Shown here in pieces: positions 14,387 through 23,391 of a stretch of DNA of 28,685 nt. Every line of letters starts with the position of its first letter. The first letter of the stretch is position 1. Both the position numbers and the translations under genes were made by a program. Source of the stretch: an uncultured Succinivibrio sp. GTDB taxonomy: Bacteria; Pseudomonadota; Gammaproteobacteria; Enterobacterales; Succinivibrionaceae. The notes below the pieces were generated by a model. That model searched no databases. It saw only the letters and a list, made by a program, of their open reading frames with translations, and was not told where the DNA came from. The stretch lies in NCBI GenBank assembly GCA_900767695.1, contig CAAGAC010000020.1, forward strand, positions 1-28,685. Direction: 5' to 3'.

Positions 14387-15826
14387 TCAGGCCTTCTTCC
14401 AGCGCGTCGAGAGCGCCCTTGCCACGGCGGTCACGTTGCCCGCGCCCTGCGTGAGCACCACGTCCCCGTCCTCGGCTATCCTCTCGACTATGCCCGGGAT
14501 CTCGGAGGCGTCGGCCGCGTAGGCAGGCTCGCGATCGGACTGGGCGCGGATCGAGCGGCACAGGTGCCTGGCGTCGGCGCCGGGGATCGGATCCTCCCCT
14601 GCCGGGTAGACCTCGAGCATCACGAGCTTGTCAGGCTCCTGGAGCACCTTCACGAAGTCCTCGTAGAGATCGCGCGTCCTCGTGTAGCGGTGCGGCTGGA
14701 AGACCATGAGGACCTTCCGTCCGGGGAAGGCAAGCCTTGCCGCGGCGAGCGTGGCGGCGACCTCGGTCGGGTGGTGGCCGTAGTCGTCCACGAGCGTCAC
14801 CTTTCCCTTCGGAGTCATGAAGTCCCCGTAGCACTGGAAGCGGCGGCCGACGCCCGAGAAGGAGCCCAGGGCCTTGACGATGACGTCGTCCGCGATGCCC
14901 TCCTCGCAGGCCACCGCCGCGGCGGCCGCGGCGTTCTTGGCCATGTGAAGCCCCGGGATCGGGAGCCTGACCTCAAGCGGCCTGCCCGAGCGCCTCTGGA
15001 TCGTGAAGGTCGAGCCCATGCCCTCCTCTTTAAAGTCGGTGACGCGGAAGTCTGCGTCCTCGGAGGTGCCGTAGGTGATGATCGCGCGCCCGACCTGGGG
15101 GATTATCCTGCGCACGTCCTCGTTGTCGACGCACAGCACCGCAACGCCGTAAAACGGCAGGTTGTGGAGGAACTCGACGAAGGTCTCGCGCAGGCGGTTG
15201 AAGTCCCCGCCGTAGGTGCCCAGGTGGTCCGGCTCGATGTTGGTGACCACGGTGAGCATCGGCTGGAGGTGGAGGAACGAGGCGTCCGACTCATCGGCCT
15301 CGGCGATGAGGTAGCGCCCCTGGCCGAGCCTGGCATTGGTGCCGGCGCTGTTCAATAGCCCTCCTATGACGAAGGTCGGATCGAGCCCCGCCTCTCCGAA
15401 TATGGAGGCGATGAGGCTCGTGGTCGTGGTCTTGCCGTGGGTGCCGCAGACGGCGATGCCGTAGCGGAAGCGCATGAGCTCGCCGAGCATCTCGGCGCGG
15501 CGCACCACCGGCACGTGCAGGAGGCGCGCGGCCTCGATCTCGGGGTTGTCCTTCTTGATGGCCGACGAGACCACCACCACCGAGGCGCCCTCGACGTTCG
15601 AGGCCTTGTGCCCGATGAAGATCTCGCAGCCGAGATCCTCAAGCCTCCTGGTGTTGGCGCTCACCGCGATGTCGGAGCCCGACACCGCGTAGCCCTCGTT
15701 GCGCATGACCTCGGCGATGCCGCACATGCCGGCCCCGCCGATGCCCACGAAGTGGATGCGGCGGATCTTGTGCATCTGGGGGACGCTGAAGCCCATATCC
15801 CTGCAGGCCATTGCCTTGTCTTCCAT
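14387..15826 (-). CDS. murC: UDP-N-acetylmuramate--L-alanine ligase MurC
   Basis: MurC adds L-alanine to UDP-MurNAc, the first step of the peptide stem. The 479-residue product (E. coli 491) has HFVGIGGAGMCGIAEV for UDP binding, the ATP loop CGTHGKTTTT (127-136), EADESDASFLHLQP, the magnesium/substrate segment NIEPDHLGTY, and the C-terminal LVDDYGHHPTEVAAT and FQPHRYTRTRDLYEDF. The ATG at 15826 has a GAGG ribosome binding site 5 nt upstream and lies 17 nt after murG. The frame stays open to 15904, but that would overlap murG and adds no similarity. Confidence 0.97.
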   Translation of the reverse strand: MEDKAMACRDMGFSVPQMHKIRRIHFVGIGGAGMCGIAEVMRNEGYAVSGSDIAVSANTRRLEDLGCEIFIGHKASNVEGASVVVVSSAIKKDNPEIEAARLLHVPVVRRAEMLGELMRFRYGIAVCGTHGKTTTTSLIASIFGEAGLDPTFVIGGLLNSAGTNARLGQGRYLIAEADESDASFLHLQPMLTVVTNIEPDHLGTYGGDFNRLRETFVEFLHNLPFYGVAVLCVDNEDVRRIIPQVGRAIITYGTSEDADFRVTDFKEEGMGSTFTIQRRSGRPLEVRLPIPGLHMAKNAAAAAAVACEEGIADDVIVKALGSFSGVGRRFQCYGDFMTPKGKVTLVDDYGHHPTEVAATLAAARLAFPGRKVLMVFQPHRYTRTRDLYEDFVKVLQEPDKLVMLEVYPAGEDPIPGADARHLCRSIRAQSDREPAYAADASEIPGIVERIAEDGDVVLTQGAGNVTAVARALSTRWKKA

Positions 15827-15843
15827 GAAATCCTCAGTCCCGC

Positions 15844-16947
15844 TCAGCGGGCCGCCTCCTCGATGATCCTCGCGCAGCGCTGCGCCGAATCGGTGATGGC
15901 GCACGAGAGCGACGCCTCGCGCATGCGCTCGAGCCTAGCGCGATCCTGCGCCAGCGACCCGATCCTCTCTGCCAAGGCCTCAGGCGTCAGCGACGCCTGA
16001 GGGCAGATGAAAGCCCCGCCCTTCTCTTCCAAAAAGCGGGCGTTCTTGGTCTGGTGATCGTCCACGGCCGAGGGCAGCGGCACGAAGATCGCGGGGATCC
16101 CCGCGCAGGCGGCCTCTGAAACCGTGCCGGCGCCGGCGCGGGCGATGAGCAGATCATGCTCCGAGTAGGCCCTCGCCATGTCGTCGATGAAGTCGGAGAC
16201 CTCGTGGGCGGACCTGACGCCCTCGTAGGCCTTTGAAACCTCCGCGCTGTTGCCGGCCCCGCACTGGTGGGTCACCTCGACCTCCCCCTCGGGGATGAGC
16301 CTGATGGCCTCGGGCACGAGGCGGTTCAGCGCCTGCGCCCCGAGGCTCCCGCCGACCACGAGCACGCGCAGCGGCCCCTCGTGCGGGGCCTTGGGGCGCT
16401 CGTGCAGCGACGCAATCTCGGCGCGCACCGGGTTTCCGACCACGGTGACGCTGCGCCCCTCGAAGGCGCCGGGGAAGCCCAGCAGCGTGCGCCTTGCGAT
16501 GCGGAAGAGCAGGCGGTTTGTAAGCCCTGCCGCGGCGTTCTGCTCGTGCAGCACCACCGGCACGCGGCAGAGGAAGGCTGCAAGCCCGCCCGGGCCCGAG
16601 GCGTAGCCGCCCATGCCGAGCGCGAGATCGGGCTTGAAGCTGCGCACCAACTTGAGCGCCTCGAAAAGCGCCCTTGCGATCATGAAGGGGGCGAGGAGCT
16701 TGGTCTTCAGGCCATTGCGCCTGACCCCGTGGACCTTGATGTAGGCGATGGGGTAGCCGTGCCTTGGCACCAGCTTCTCCTCCATGCGCCCGCGGCTTCC
16801 AAGCCAGAGGATCTCGTGCCCGCGCGCCTTGAGCGCGTCGGCAATGGCGATCGCGGGGAAGACATGCCCCCCGGTGCCGCCTGCCATGACGAGAATCCGC
16901 TTGGGCGCGCCGCTCCCGCTGGCCTGATCCTTAAGCCTTACTGCCAT
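15844..16947 (-). CDS. murG: UDP-GlcNAc:lipid I N-acetylglucosaminyltransferase MurG
   Basis: MurG converts lipid I to lipid II on the inner face of the membrane. The product is 367 residues with the start at 16947. The donor loop MAGGTGGHVFPAIAIADAL (21-39), LGMGGYASGPGGLAA, PVVLHEQNAAAGLTNR and the acceptor-side LIARAGAGTVSEAACAGIPAIFVPLP are typical GT28 signatures. A GGAGGAG lies 8 nt before this ATG. An alternative ATG at 16968 overlaps the ftsW stop (ATGA) but has little ribosome binding site, and would add seven residues. Confidence 0.96.
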   Translation of the reverse strand: MAVRLKDQASGSGAPKRILVMAGGTGGHVFPAIAIADALKARGHEILWLGSRGRMEEKLVPRHGYPIAYIKVHGVRRNGLKTKLLAPFMIARALFEALKLVRSFKPDLALGMGGYASGPGGLAAFLCRVPVVLHEQNAAAGLTNRLLFRIARRTLLGFPGAFEGRSVTVVGNPVRAEIASLHERPKAPHEGPLRVLVVGGSLGAQALNRLVPEAIRLIPEGEVEVTHQCGAGNSAEVSKAYEGVRSAHEVSDFIDDMARAYSEHDLLIARAGAGTVSEAACAGIPAIFVPLPSAVDDHQTKNARFLEEKGGAFICPQASLTPEALAERIGSLAQDRARLERMREASLSCAITDSAQRCARIIEEAAR

Positions 16948-16964
16948 TTGATCCTCTCCTCCAC

Positions 16965-18089
16965 TCATCCGAGATCTATCTGGTGGTGCTTGAGCTCGAA
17001 GTCGATGCGCAGCAGCACCGCCACCGCGGCGCAGCAGACGATCATCGACGAGCCGCCGAACGACACGAGCGGCAGCGTGAGGCCCTTGGTGGGCAGCGCT
17101 CCCGAGGCGACGCCGATGTTGATGGTGGTCTGGAGGCAGAACAGAAGCCCGATGCCCACCGAGACGAAGCCCTGGAACACCGGCCCGTTCTTCAATATGC
17201 CAAACCCGAGCCTCAGGGCCTTCACCACGATGAAGAACTCAAGGGCTATCACCACGCACATGCCGACAAAGCCCGTCTCCTCGCCCAGGATCGCGGTCAC
17301 GAAGTCCGTGTGCGCCTCGGGCAGGTAGCCGAGCTTCTGAATCGAGTTGCCAAGCCCCTGGCCGGTGAGCCCGCCGCGGCCGAATGCCATCAGCGACTGC
17401 GTGAGCTGGTAGCCCGAGCCGAACTGGTCGGCCCAGGGATCGAGGAACGAGGTCACGCGGCGCAGGCGGTAGGGCTGGGTCACCACCATGAAGGTGCCGG
17501 CCGCGGCGAGCGCGAAGAGCGCCATGCCGTAGTAGATGACGGGCGATCCCGCGATCCACAGTATGCCCATGCAGATCGCGGCGATGACGACGCAGGAGCC
17601 GAAGTCCGGCTCCTCCAGGAGCAGCACCGCGACCATCGCAAGCAGCACCATGGGCTTCACGAAGCCCTTTATCTTGGTGCGCACCTCCTCGATCTTGCGC
17701 GAGGCGAAGCTTGAGAAGTAGATGATCCAGCAAAGCTTCATGAACTCGGCAGGCTGGACGTTGAAGACGCCGAGGTTTATCCAGCGCCGCGCCTCGTTGA
17801 CGTTGCGCCCGACTATGAGCACGAGCACCAGCATCACGGCGTTCAGAAGCAGCAAGTGCATCGCATAGCGCTGCCAGATCCTCGTGGGCACCATCGCCGC
17901 GATGAAGGCCGCGGCGAGCGCGGCGCAGATGGAGACGACGTGCTTCTTCAGGAGGAAGAACTCGCTTCCATAGAGCGACTTCGACTCCATCACCGACGCG
18001 GAGGCGATGAGCACCACGCTGATGATCATTAGGAGCGCCGCGCAGCAGAAGAGCGCGCGGTCGTAGCCCGGGCCGCTGCGAGTGGCCAT
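16965..18089 (-). CDS. ftsW: Septal peptidoglycan glycosyltransferase FtsW
   Basis: FtsW is the SEDS-family polymerase that, with FtsI, makes septal peptidoglycan from lipid II. The 374-residue product is almost entirely hydrophobic, with about ten membrane helices. Family motifs include NEARRWINLGVFNVQPAEFMKL, LDPWADQFGSGYQLTQSLMAFGRGGLTGQGLGNS, YLPEAHTDFVTAILGEETGF (containing the catalytic-region aspartate) and TKGLTLPLVSFGGSSM. Its ATG overlaps the murD stop by one base (TGATG at 18087-18091). Confidence 0.97.
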   Translation of the reverse strand: MATRSGPGYDRALFCCAALLMIISVVLIASASVMESKSLYGSEFFLLKKHVVSICAALAAAFIAAMVPTRIWQRYAMHLLLLNAVMLVLVLIVGRNVNEARRWINLGVFNVQPAEFMKLCWIIYFSSFASRKIEEVRTKIKGFVKPMVLLAMVAVLLLEEPDFGSCVVIAAICMGILWIAGSPVIYYGMALFALAAAGTFMVVTQPYRLRRVTSFLDPWADQFGSGYQLTQSLMAFGRGGLTGQGLGNSIQKLGYLPEAHTDFVTAILGEETGFVGMCVVIALEFFIVVKALRLGFGILKNGPVFQGFVSVGIGLLFCLQTTINIGVASGALPTKGLTLPLVSFGGSSMIVCCAAVAVLLRIDFELKHHQIDLG

Positions 18090-19432
18090 CAGCCGCGCCC
18101 GGCGCCCTCAAGGCGCCTGACCATGCCCACGAAGATCTCGCCGCGCTCCTCAAAGCCCTTGAACTGGTCGAACGAGGCGCAGGCAGGCGAGAGCAGGACG
18201 GCCTGCCCGGGCTTGGCCCTGGCACGGGCGTCGTTGAGCGCCTGGCGCATGTTCATGACGCCGTGGCAGCGCTCGGGATCGAGCGCAAGGATCTGAGAGG
18301 CGTCGCGGCCGAAGCAGTAGACGTCCGTCACTTCCTTTCCGATGTAGCGCTTGAGCGGGCTGAAGTCCTGGCCCTTGCCAAGGCCGCCTGCGAGCAGGTG
18401 GATCCCGTTTGGATGCGCGCCTGCAAGACCTTCGATCGCGGCCTGGGCCGAGGCGACGTTGGTCGCCTTCGAGTCGTTGTAGTAGGAGACGCCGTCGATG
18501 ACCGCGACAAGCTGGCAGCGGTGCGGAAGACCGGTGAAGTCGTCCAGGGCCTCCATCTGGGCCTTGCGCGAGATCCCGGCCGCGTCGCACAGCGCCATGC
18601 ACGCAAGGGCGTTCTGGTGGTTGTGGGCGCCGTAGATGTGCATGCGCGCGGTGTCGTAAACCGGGCTCCCCTTGACGTAGAGCCAGGTCCTGCCGCCGTT
18701 CTCGACCATGATCCCGTAGTCGCGCTTGTCAGTGCCAAACGAGGCAAACACCTCGCGCCCGTCCTTTGGCATGGTGCGCGGATCATTGCGGTTGACCACC
18801 GCCTTCTCGCAGTTTTGGTAGATGCGCTGCTTTGCCTGCGCGTACTCCTCGATGGAGCCGTGGTAGCGGTCGAGGTGATCCTCGGAGACGTTGAGGATGG
18901 TGCCTGCCTTGAGCTTCAGGGTCGATGTGGTCTCAAGCTCGAAGCTTGAGAGCTCCAGGACGTAGAGCTCGACCCCGCTTTTTAGCGCGTCGAAGACCGG
19001 GATCCCGATGTTCGCGCCCATCGCGGCGTTGATCCCGTCCTTGCGCGCCATCAGCGCGGTGAGCGTGGTGACGGTGGACTTGCCGTTGGAGCCGGTGATC
19101 CCGATGACCGGGACGCGCACCTCGCGGGCGAAGAGCTCGACGTCGCCGACTATCTCGGCGCCGTGGCGCGCGGCCTCCTCTATTTCAGGAGTGCTCGCGC
19201 TGATCCCGGGGCCGAGCACCAGCATGTCGTAGCCCGAGAGCGCCTTTGAAGAGAACTCGCCGAGCCTGACGTCGATGCCCGAGGGGATCTCGGAGATGCG
19301 CGGCGGCTTATGGCGGCTGTCGAACACCGTGAGGGCCTTGAGATCGTGCCTTATGAGGTAGCGCAGCACCGACATGTTGGAAACGCCGATGCCGAGCACG
19401 GCCACCTTCTTGCCGTTGAGGAGCTTGTTCAT
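18089..19432 (-). CDS. murD: UDP-N-acetylmuramoyl-L-alanine--D-glutamate ligase MurD
   Basis: MurD adds D-glutamate to UDP-MurNAc-L-Ala. The 447-residue product has an N-terminal Rossmann-like domain (VAVLGIGVSNMSVLRYL), the ATP loop GITGSNGKST (111-120), ELSSFELETT, NVSEDHLDRY and the C-terminal YNDSKATNVAS and LLSPACASFDQFKGFEERGEIF signatures. The ATG at 19432 has an AAGGA ribosome binding site and follows mraY by 17 nt. Confidence 0.97.
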   Translation of the reverse strand: MNKLLNGKKVAVLGIGVSNMSVLRYLIRHDLKALTVFDSRHKPPRISEIPSGIDVRLGEFSSKALSGYDMLVLGPGISASTPEIEEAARHGAEIVGDVELFAREVRVPVIGITGSNGKSTVTTLTALMARKDGINAAMGANIGIPVFDALKSGVELYVLELSSFELETTSTLKLKAGTILNVSEDHLDRYHGSIEEYAQAKQRIYQNCEKAVVNRNDPRTMPKDGREVFASFGTDKRDYGIMVENGGRTWLYVKGSPVYDTARMHIYGAHNHQNALACMALCDAAGISRKAQMEALDDFTGLPHRCQLVAVIDGVSYYNDSKATNVASAQAAIEGLAGAHPNGIHLLAGGLGKGQDFSPLKRYIGKEVTDVYCFGRDASQILALDPERCHGVMNMRQALNDARARAKPGQAVLLSPACASFDQFKGFEERGEIFVGMVRRLEGAGRG

Positions 19433-19449
19433 TCCTGTGTCCTTCTAAA

Positions 19450-20532
19450 TCAGCGCAGCTTGAGCGTTATGAGCCCGATGAGGACCAGCACCAGCGTGAT
19501 GATCCAGAAGCGGCACATGACGCGCGGCTCGGGCCAGCCGCCCTTTTCAAAATGGTGGTGCAGCGGGGCCATCCTGAAGATCCTGCGCCCGCGCAGCTTG
19601 TAGGACCCGACCTGGAGGATGACGCTCACGGTCTCCATCACGAAGATGCCGCCCATGATGAAGAGCAGGATCTCCTCGCGGATGAGCACCGAGATGACGC
19701 CAAGCCCCGCGCCGAGGGCCAGCGATCCGACGTCGCCCATGAAGATCTCGGCGGGGTAGGTGTTGTACCAGAGGAAGCCAAGCCCCGCCCCCACTATCGC
19801 GGTGCAGACCATGGTCAGCTCCGCGGCCTTGGGCAGGTAGGGGATGTAGAGGTAGCCTGCAATGTTGACGTTCGAGGTGGCCCAGGCGACGATGCCCAGC
19901 CCCGCGGCCACGGTGATCGTGGTGATGATCGCAAGCCCGTCGAGGCCGTCGGTGAGGTTCACCGCGTTCGAGGATCCCGTGAGCACGAGGTAGCACAGCG
20001 GGATGATGAGGAAGCCGATGTCGGGTATGAACTTCTTGAAGAAGGGCACCACGAGCGTGGTCTCGGCGGGAGTCGAGGCCGTGCCGTAGATGGCGCAGGC
20101 GATGCCAAGCGCGGCTACCGACTGCCAGAAGTACTTGTACTTGGCCCTAAGCCCGTGCGGATCGTGCCTGACCACCTTGAGGTAGTCGTCGGTGAAGCCG
20201 ATGGCCGCGTAGACCGCGAGGGTGATCACCGCGTACCAGACATAGGGGTTGTCGAGGCGGCACCAGAGCAGCACGGTGACGATGATGGTCCCGATGATGA
20301 GCAGCCCGCCCATGGTCGGGGTGCCCTGCTTCTTAAGATGGGTCTGCGGGCCGTCGTCGCGCACGGGCTGGCCGAAGTGCAGGATGTGCAGCCAGTTGAT
20401 GACCCTGGGCCCGAGCGCCAGCGATATGGCCAGCGCCGTGAACATGGCCATGACGGCGCGGAACGTTAGGTAGCTGAAGACGCGGAACGAGTCCACATAG
20501 TTGCTCAGCCACTCGGACAGCATTACCAGCAT
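19450..20532 (-). CDS. mraY: Phospho-N-acetylmuramoyl-pentapeptide transferase MraY
   Basis: MraY transfers phospho-MurNAc-pentapeptide to undecaprenyl phosphate, making lipid I. The product is 360 residues, the same length as E. coli MraY, with about ten membrane helices. Catalytic landmarks are Asp115/Asp116 (GFTDDYLK), NLTDGLDGLAI, FMGDVGSLALG (the Asp equivalent to 267) and MAPLHHHFE. The ATG at 20532 overlaps the murF stop by one base. A second in-frame ATG three codons later is less likely, because E. coli MraY also starts MLVxL. Confidence 0.98.
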   Translation of the reverse strand: MLVMLSEWLSNYVDSFRVFSYLTFRAVMAMFTALAISLALGPRVINWLHILHFGQPVRDDGPQTHLKKQGTPTMGGLLIIGTIIVTVLLWCRLDNPYVWYAVITLAVYAAIGFTDDYLKVVRHDPHGLRAKYKYFWQSVAALGIACAIYGTASTPAETTLVVPFFKKFIPDIGFLIIPLCYLVLTGSSNAVNLTDGLDGLAIITTITVAAGLGIVAWATSNVNIAGYLYIPYLPKAAELTMVCTAIVGAGLGFLWYNTYPAEIFMGDVGSLALGAGLGVISVLIREEILLFIMGGIFVMETVSVILQVGSYKLRGRRIFRMAPLHHHFEKGGWPEPRVMCRFWIITLVLVLIGLITLKLR

Positions 20533-21899
20533 CAGAAACCTCCAGCGCGCCTTACCGCTTCATTCACCCTGTCCATGCCCATGGCGTGGGAGCCCTTGAC
20601 GAGGAAGCACTTCCTGCCAGGCTCCGCGGCCAGGGCCGCCGCGCGCGAGGCGAGCGCCTCGACGCTGTCAAAATGCTCGGCCCCGTCGCCGTACGCCTCG
20701 GCCGCCGCCTTGGCAAGGGGGCCTGCGCACAGGAAGGCGTCGCAGCGCCCGCGGGCGTGCTCGCCCACCCTGGCGTGAAGCGCCCTGGCCTCGTCCCCAA
20801 GCTCTCCCATGTCGCCGAAGGCCATGATCCTCATGCCCTCCGCGTCATGGAGCACGTCGAGCGCGGCGATGACCGCGTTGTAGCTTGCGTTGTACGCGTC
20901 GTCGATGAGGCTCACGTCGCCGTGCGTCTGCATGAAGAGCCTGCCCCTCATCGGCGCGCCGTGCTCAAGGCCGCTCTTAAGCGCGTCAAGCGGCGCGCCG
21001 GTTATGAGCGCGAGCGCGCACGCCGCCGCGGCGTTCATCGCGTTGTGGGCCCCAAGAAGCGGGAGCGATGCGTCGAATGACCTTCCCTGCGCGCTGATGG
21101 TGAAGCTGATGCCCTCGGTCGAGGTCCTGATGTTCGTGACGCGCGCGAGATCGCCCTCGTGGGTGCCGAAGGTGACGAGCCTGCCCTCGCGCAGCGCCGA
21201 GGCGAAGTCGGACTTCCACTGCCCGGTCCAGTTGCTGTCGGAGGGCACTGCGCCCACTCCGCCGCGGCCGAGCACATCCTGGAGGATCTCGCTCTTGCCC
21301 TCGTAGATCCCGCGAAGCGAGCCGAAGCCCTCGATGTGGGCGGCTCCGGCGTTGTTGATGAGCGCGGTGTCGGCCTTCACGAACTCGCAGGTTCTTGAGA
21401 TGTCATGGGGATGGCTCGCGCCCTGCTCGATGACCGCGTACTGCGTGTCCTTCTCAAGGCGCAGGAGGGTCAGCGGGACGCCGACGTCGTTGTTGAAGTT
21501 GCCGGACGTGGCGATGGTCCTGCCGCACTGCGAGAGGATCCCGGAGCACAGCTCCTTTACCGTGGTCTTGCCGCACGAGCCCGTGAGCGAGGCTACCCTC
21601 GCCGGGCACTTCTGGCGAACGATGGCGCCGCAAAGCCCCAGGCCGCGCAGGGTGTCGGCGCAGAGCACATAGGGTATGCCGGGATCCTGAATGGGCCTTG
21701 AGACGAGCAGCGCTGCGGCGCCGCCCTCCACTGCCTTCCTGATGAAGTCGTGGCCGTCGAACTTCTCGCCCTTGAGCGCCACGAAGAGCGCGCCCTTGCA
21801 CTTGCGAGAGTCGGTAGAGACGGCCCCTATCCTGGCGTCGCCGCCCTCGAGCGCGCCGCCGCAGCGCGCGGCAAGCTCCTTCAGGGTGAACTCAATCAA
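20532..21899 (-). CDS. murF: UDP-MurNAc-tripeptide--D-Ala-D-Ala ligase MurF
   Basis: MurF attaches D-Ala-D-Ala to complete UDP-MurNAc-pentapeptide. The 455-residue product has the N-terminal VSTDSRKCKGALFVALKGEKFDGHDF block, the ATP loop TGSCGKTT (106-113), NFNNDVGVPLTLL, EQGASHPHDI and the C-terminal DDAYNASYNAVIAAL and FGDMGELGDEA segments. Its start overlaps the end of murE by 8 nt. Its D-Ala-D-Ala substrate needs a Ddl ligase, which is not encoded in this cluster. Confidence 0.97.
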   Translation of the reverse strand: MIEFTLKELAARCGGALEGGDARIGAVSTDSRKCKGALFVALKGEKFDGHDFIRKAVEGGAAALLVSRPIQDPGIPYVLCADTLRGLGLCGAIVRQKCPARVASLTGSCGKTTVKELCSGILSQCGRTIATSGNFNNDVGVPLTLLRLEKDTQYAVIEQGASHPHDISRTCEFVKADTALINNAGAAHIEGFGSLRGIYEGKSEILQDVLGRGGVGAVPSDSNWTGQWKSDFASALREGRLVTFGTHEGDLARVTNIRTSTEGISFTISAQGRSFDASLPLLGAHNAMNAAAACALALITGAPLDALKSGLEHGAPMRGRLFMQTHGDVSLIDDAYNASYNAVIAALDVLHDAEGMRIMAFGDMGELGDEARALHARVGEHARGRCDAFLCAGPLAKAAAEAYGDGAEHFDSVEALASRAAALAAEPGRKCFLVKGSHAMGMDRVNEAVRRAGGF

Positions 21900-23391
21900 G
21901 CTCCACCCCCTGGATCTTCGCGGCGATCTCGCGGTCCGAGAAGTGGATGGTCCTGTCCTTGAAGATCTGGTAGTCCTCGTGGCCCTTGCCGCAGATCACC
22001 ACGACGTCGTCGGGGCCGGCCTTCCTCACCGCCTGCTCGATGGCCTCGCGGCGGTCGGTTATGCGCTCGACGTTGTCGGCCTCCTTCACCCCGAGCATCA
22101 TGTCGTCGATGATGGTGTCCGGATCCTCGCTCCTGGGGTTGTCCGACGTGAAGATGGCGATGTCCGAGCCGACCGAGGCCTTGATGGCCATCAGCGGGCG
22201 CTTGCCGCTGTCGCGGTCGCCGCCGCAGCCGACCACCGAGATCACGCGCCCCTCGGGGTGGTGCTCGCGCGCCGCCTCAAGCGCCTTCTCCACCCCGTCG
22301 GGGGTGTGGGCGTAGTCCACGACGATGTCGGGACGCCCCTCGCGCCTGAAGCACTCCATGCGCCCGGTGACCGGCCTGGCCTTGGGCAGCGCGGCGGCTA
22401 TTTCACTGGGATCGTAGCCGCAGCGCGTGAGAAGCGCGATGGCGCAGGCGATGTTCTCAAGATTGAACTTGCCTAAAAGCTGGGTCTTCACGCGCTTTAT
22501 CACGCGCTCGCCCACTCTCAGGTCGAACTGCATGCCGCCGCGCAGGAACCTTGGCTGCTCGATGCGCACGTAGCGGTCGGTGCCGCTGAAGGTGGTGCTC
22601 TCGTCGGCGCTGTAGAGGAACGCCGACTGCGGATCCTTGAGCGCGCCTAAAATCCTGCGGCCCCACTCGTCGGCAGCGTTTAAAGCGCAGGGAAGCCCCT
22701 CCATGAAGAGGCTCTTCTTGGCCTCGAAGTACTTCTCCATCGTGCCGTGGTAGTCGAGGTGGTCGCGCGTGAGGTTGGTGAAGCCCACGCCCTCGAAGGT
22801 GATCCCCTTGACGCGGCCCTCGCTGATGCCGATGGAGGAGACCTCCATCGCCGCGGCCGCGGCGCCCTCGTCGAGCATGCGCGAGAGCGTGCGCTCAAGC
22901 TCGATGGGCCCCAGCGTGGTGTTGGTGGTCTTCCAGAGTTTTGGCAGGAAGCCGTTGCCCAGGGTGCCAAGCACCCCGCACTTGATGCCGCAGGAGGTCA
23001 GGAGCTGGGAGATGAGCCAGGCGGTGGTGGACTTGCCGTTGGTGCCGGTGATCCCGAAGATCTTCAGTGACGAGGAGGGATCGCGGTAAAACCACTTGGC
23101 GAACTGGGCCATGAAGGCGTCCCTGCCTGCCTTGGGCCTTATGACGGGAATGGTGATGCCGGAGAAGGCCTTGTCGGGCACCTGATCCTCGGCGCGGACG
23201 AGAATTGCCGCGGCGCCAGCCTTCTGGGCGTCCTGCATGTATGAGTAGCCGTTGGCGTGCAGCCCCTTGACGGGGATGTAGAGCGCCCCCGGGCGCACCT
23301 CGCGCGAGTCGCGGCAGAGATCGGAGACATTGCGGTCATCCCACTCCATCTTGACTTCGAGCATATGGCAAATCTCTGATAATAAGCGCAT
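21892..23391 (-). CDS. murE: UDP-MurNAc-dipeptide--meso-diaminopimelate ligase MurE
   Basis: MurE adds the third stem residue. The 499-residue product has DSREVRPGALYIPVKG near the N terminus, the ATP loop GITGTNGKST (113-122), AMEVSSIGIS, FTNLTRDHLDYHGTMEKY and VDYAHTPDGVEKAL. DNPRSEDP (417-424) is the DNPR signature that selects meso-diaminopimelate over lysine, so the wall is A1-gamma type as in Gram-negatives. The ATG at 23391 abuts the ftsI stop and has a poor ribosome binding site, so coupling to ftsI is likely. The ATG at 23364 is a possible alternative start. Confidence 0.97.
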   Translation of the reverse strand: MRLLSEICHMLEVKMEWDDRNVSDLCRDSREVRPGALYIPVKGLHANGYSYMQDAQKAGAAAILVRAEDQVPDKAFSGITIPVIRPKAGRDAFMAQFAKWFYRDPSSSLKIFGITGTNGKSTTAWLISQLLTSCGIKCGVLGTLGNGFLPKLWKTTNTTLGPIELERTLSRMLDEGAAAAAMEVSSIGISEGRVKGITFEGVGFTNLTRDHLDYHGTMEKYFEAKKSLFMEGLPCALNAADEWGRRILGALKDPQSAFLYSADESTTFSGTDRYVRIEQPRFLRGGMQFDLRVGERVIKRVKTQLLGKFNLENIACAIALLTRCGYDPSEIAAALPKARPVTGRMECFRREGRPDIVVDYAHTPDGVEKALEAAREHHPEGRVISVVGCGGDRDSGKRPLMAIKASVGSDIAIFTSDNPRSEDPDTIIDDMMLGVKEADNVERITDRREAIEQAVRKAGPDDVVVICGKGHEDYQIFKDRTIHFSDREIAAKIQGVELD

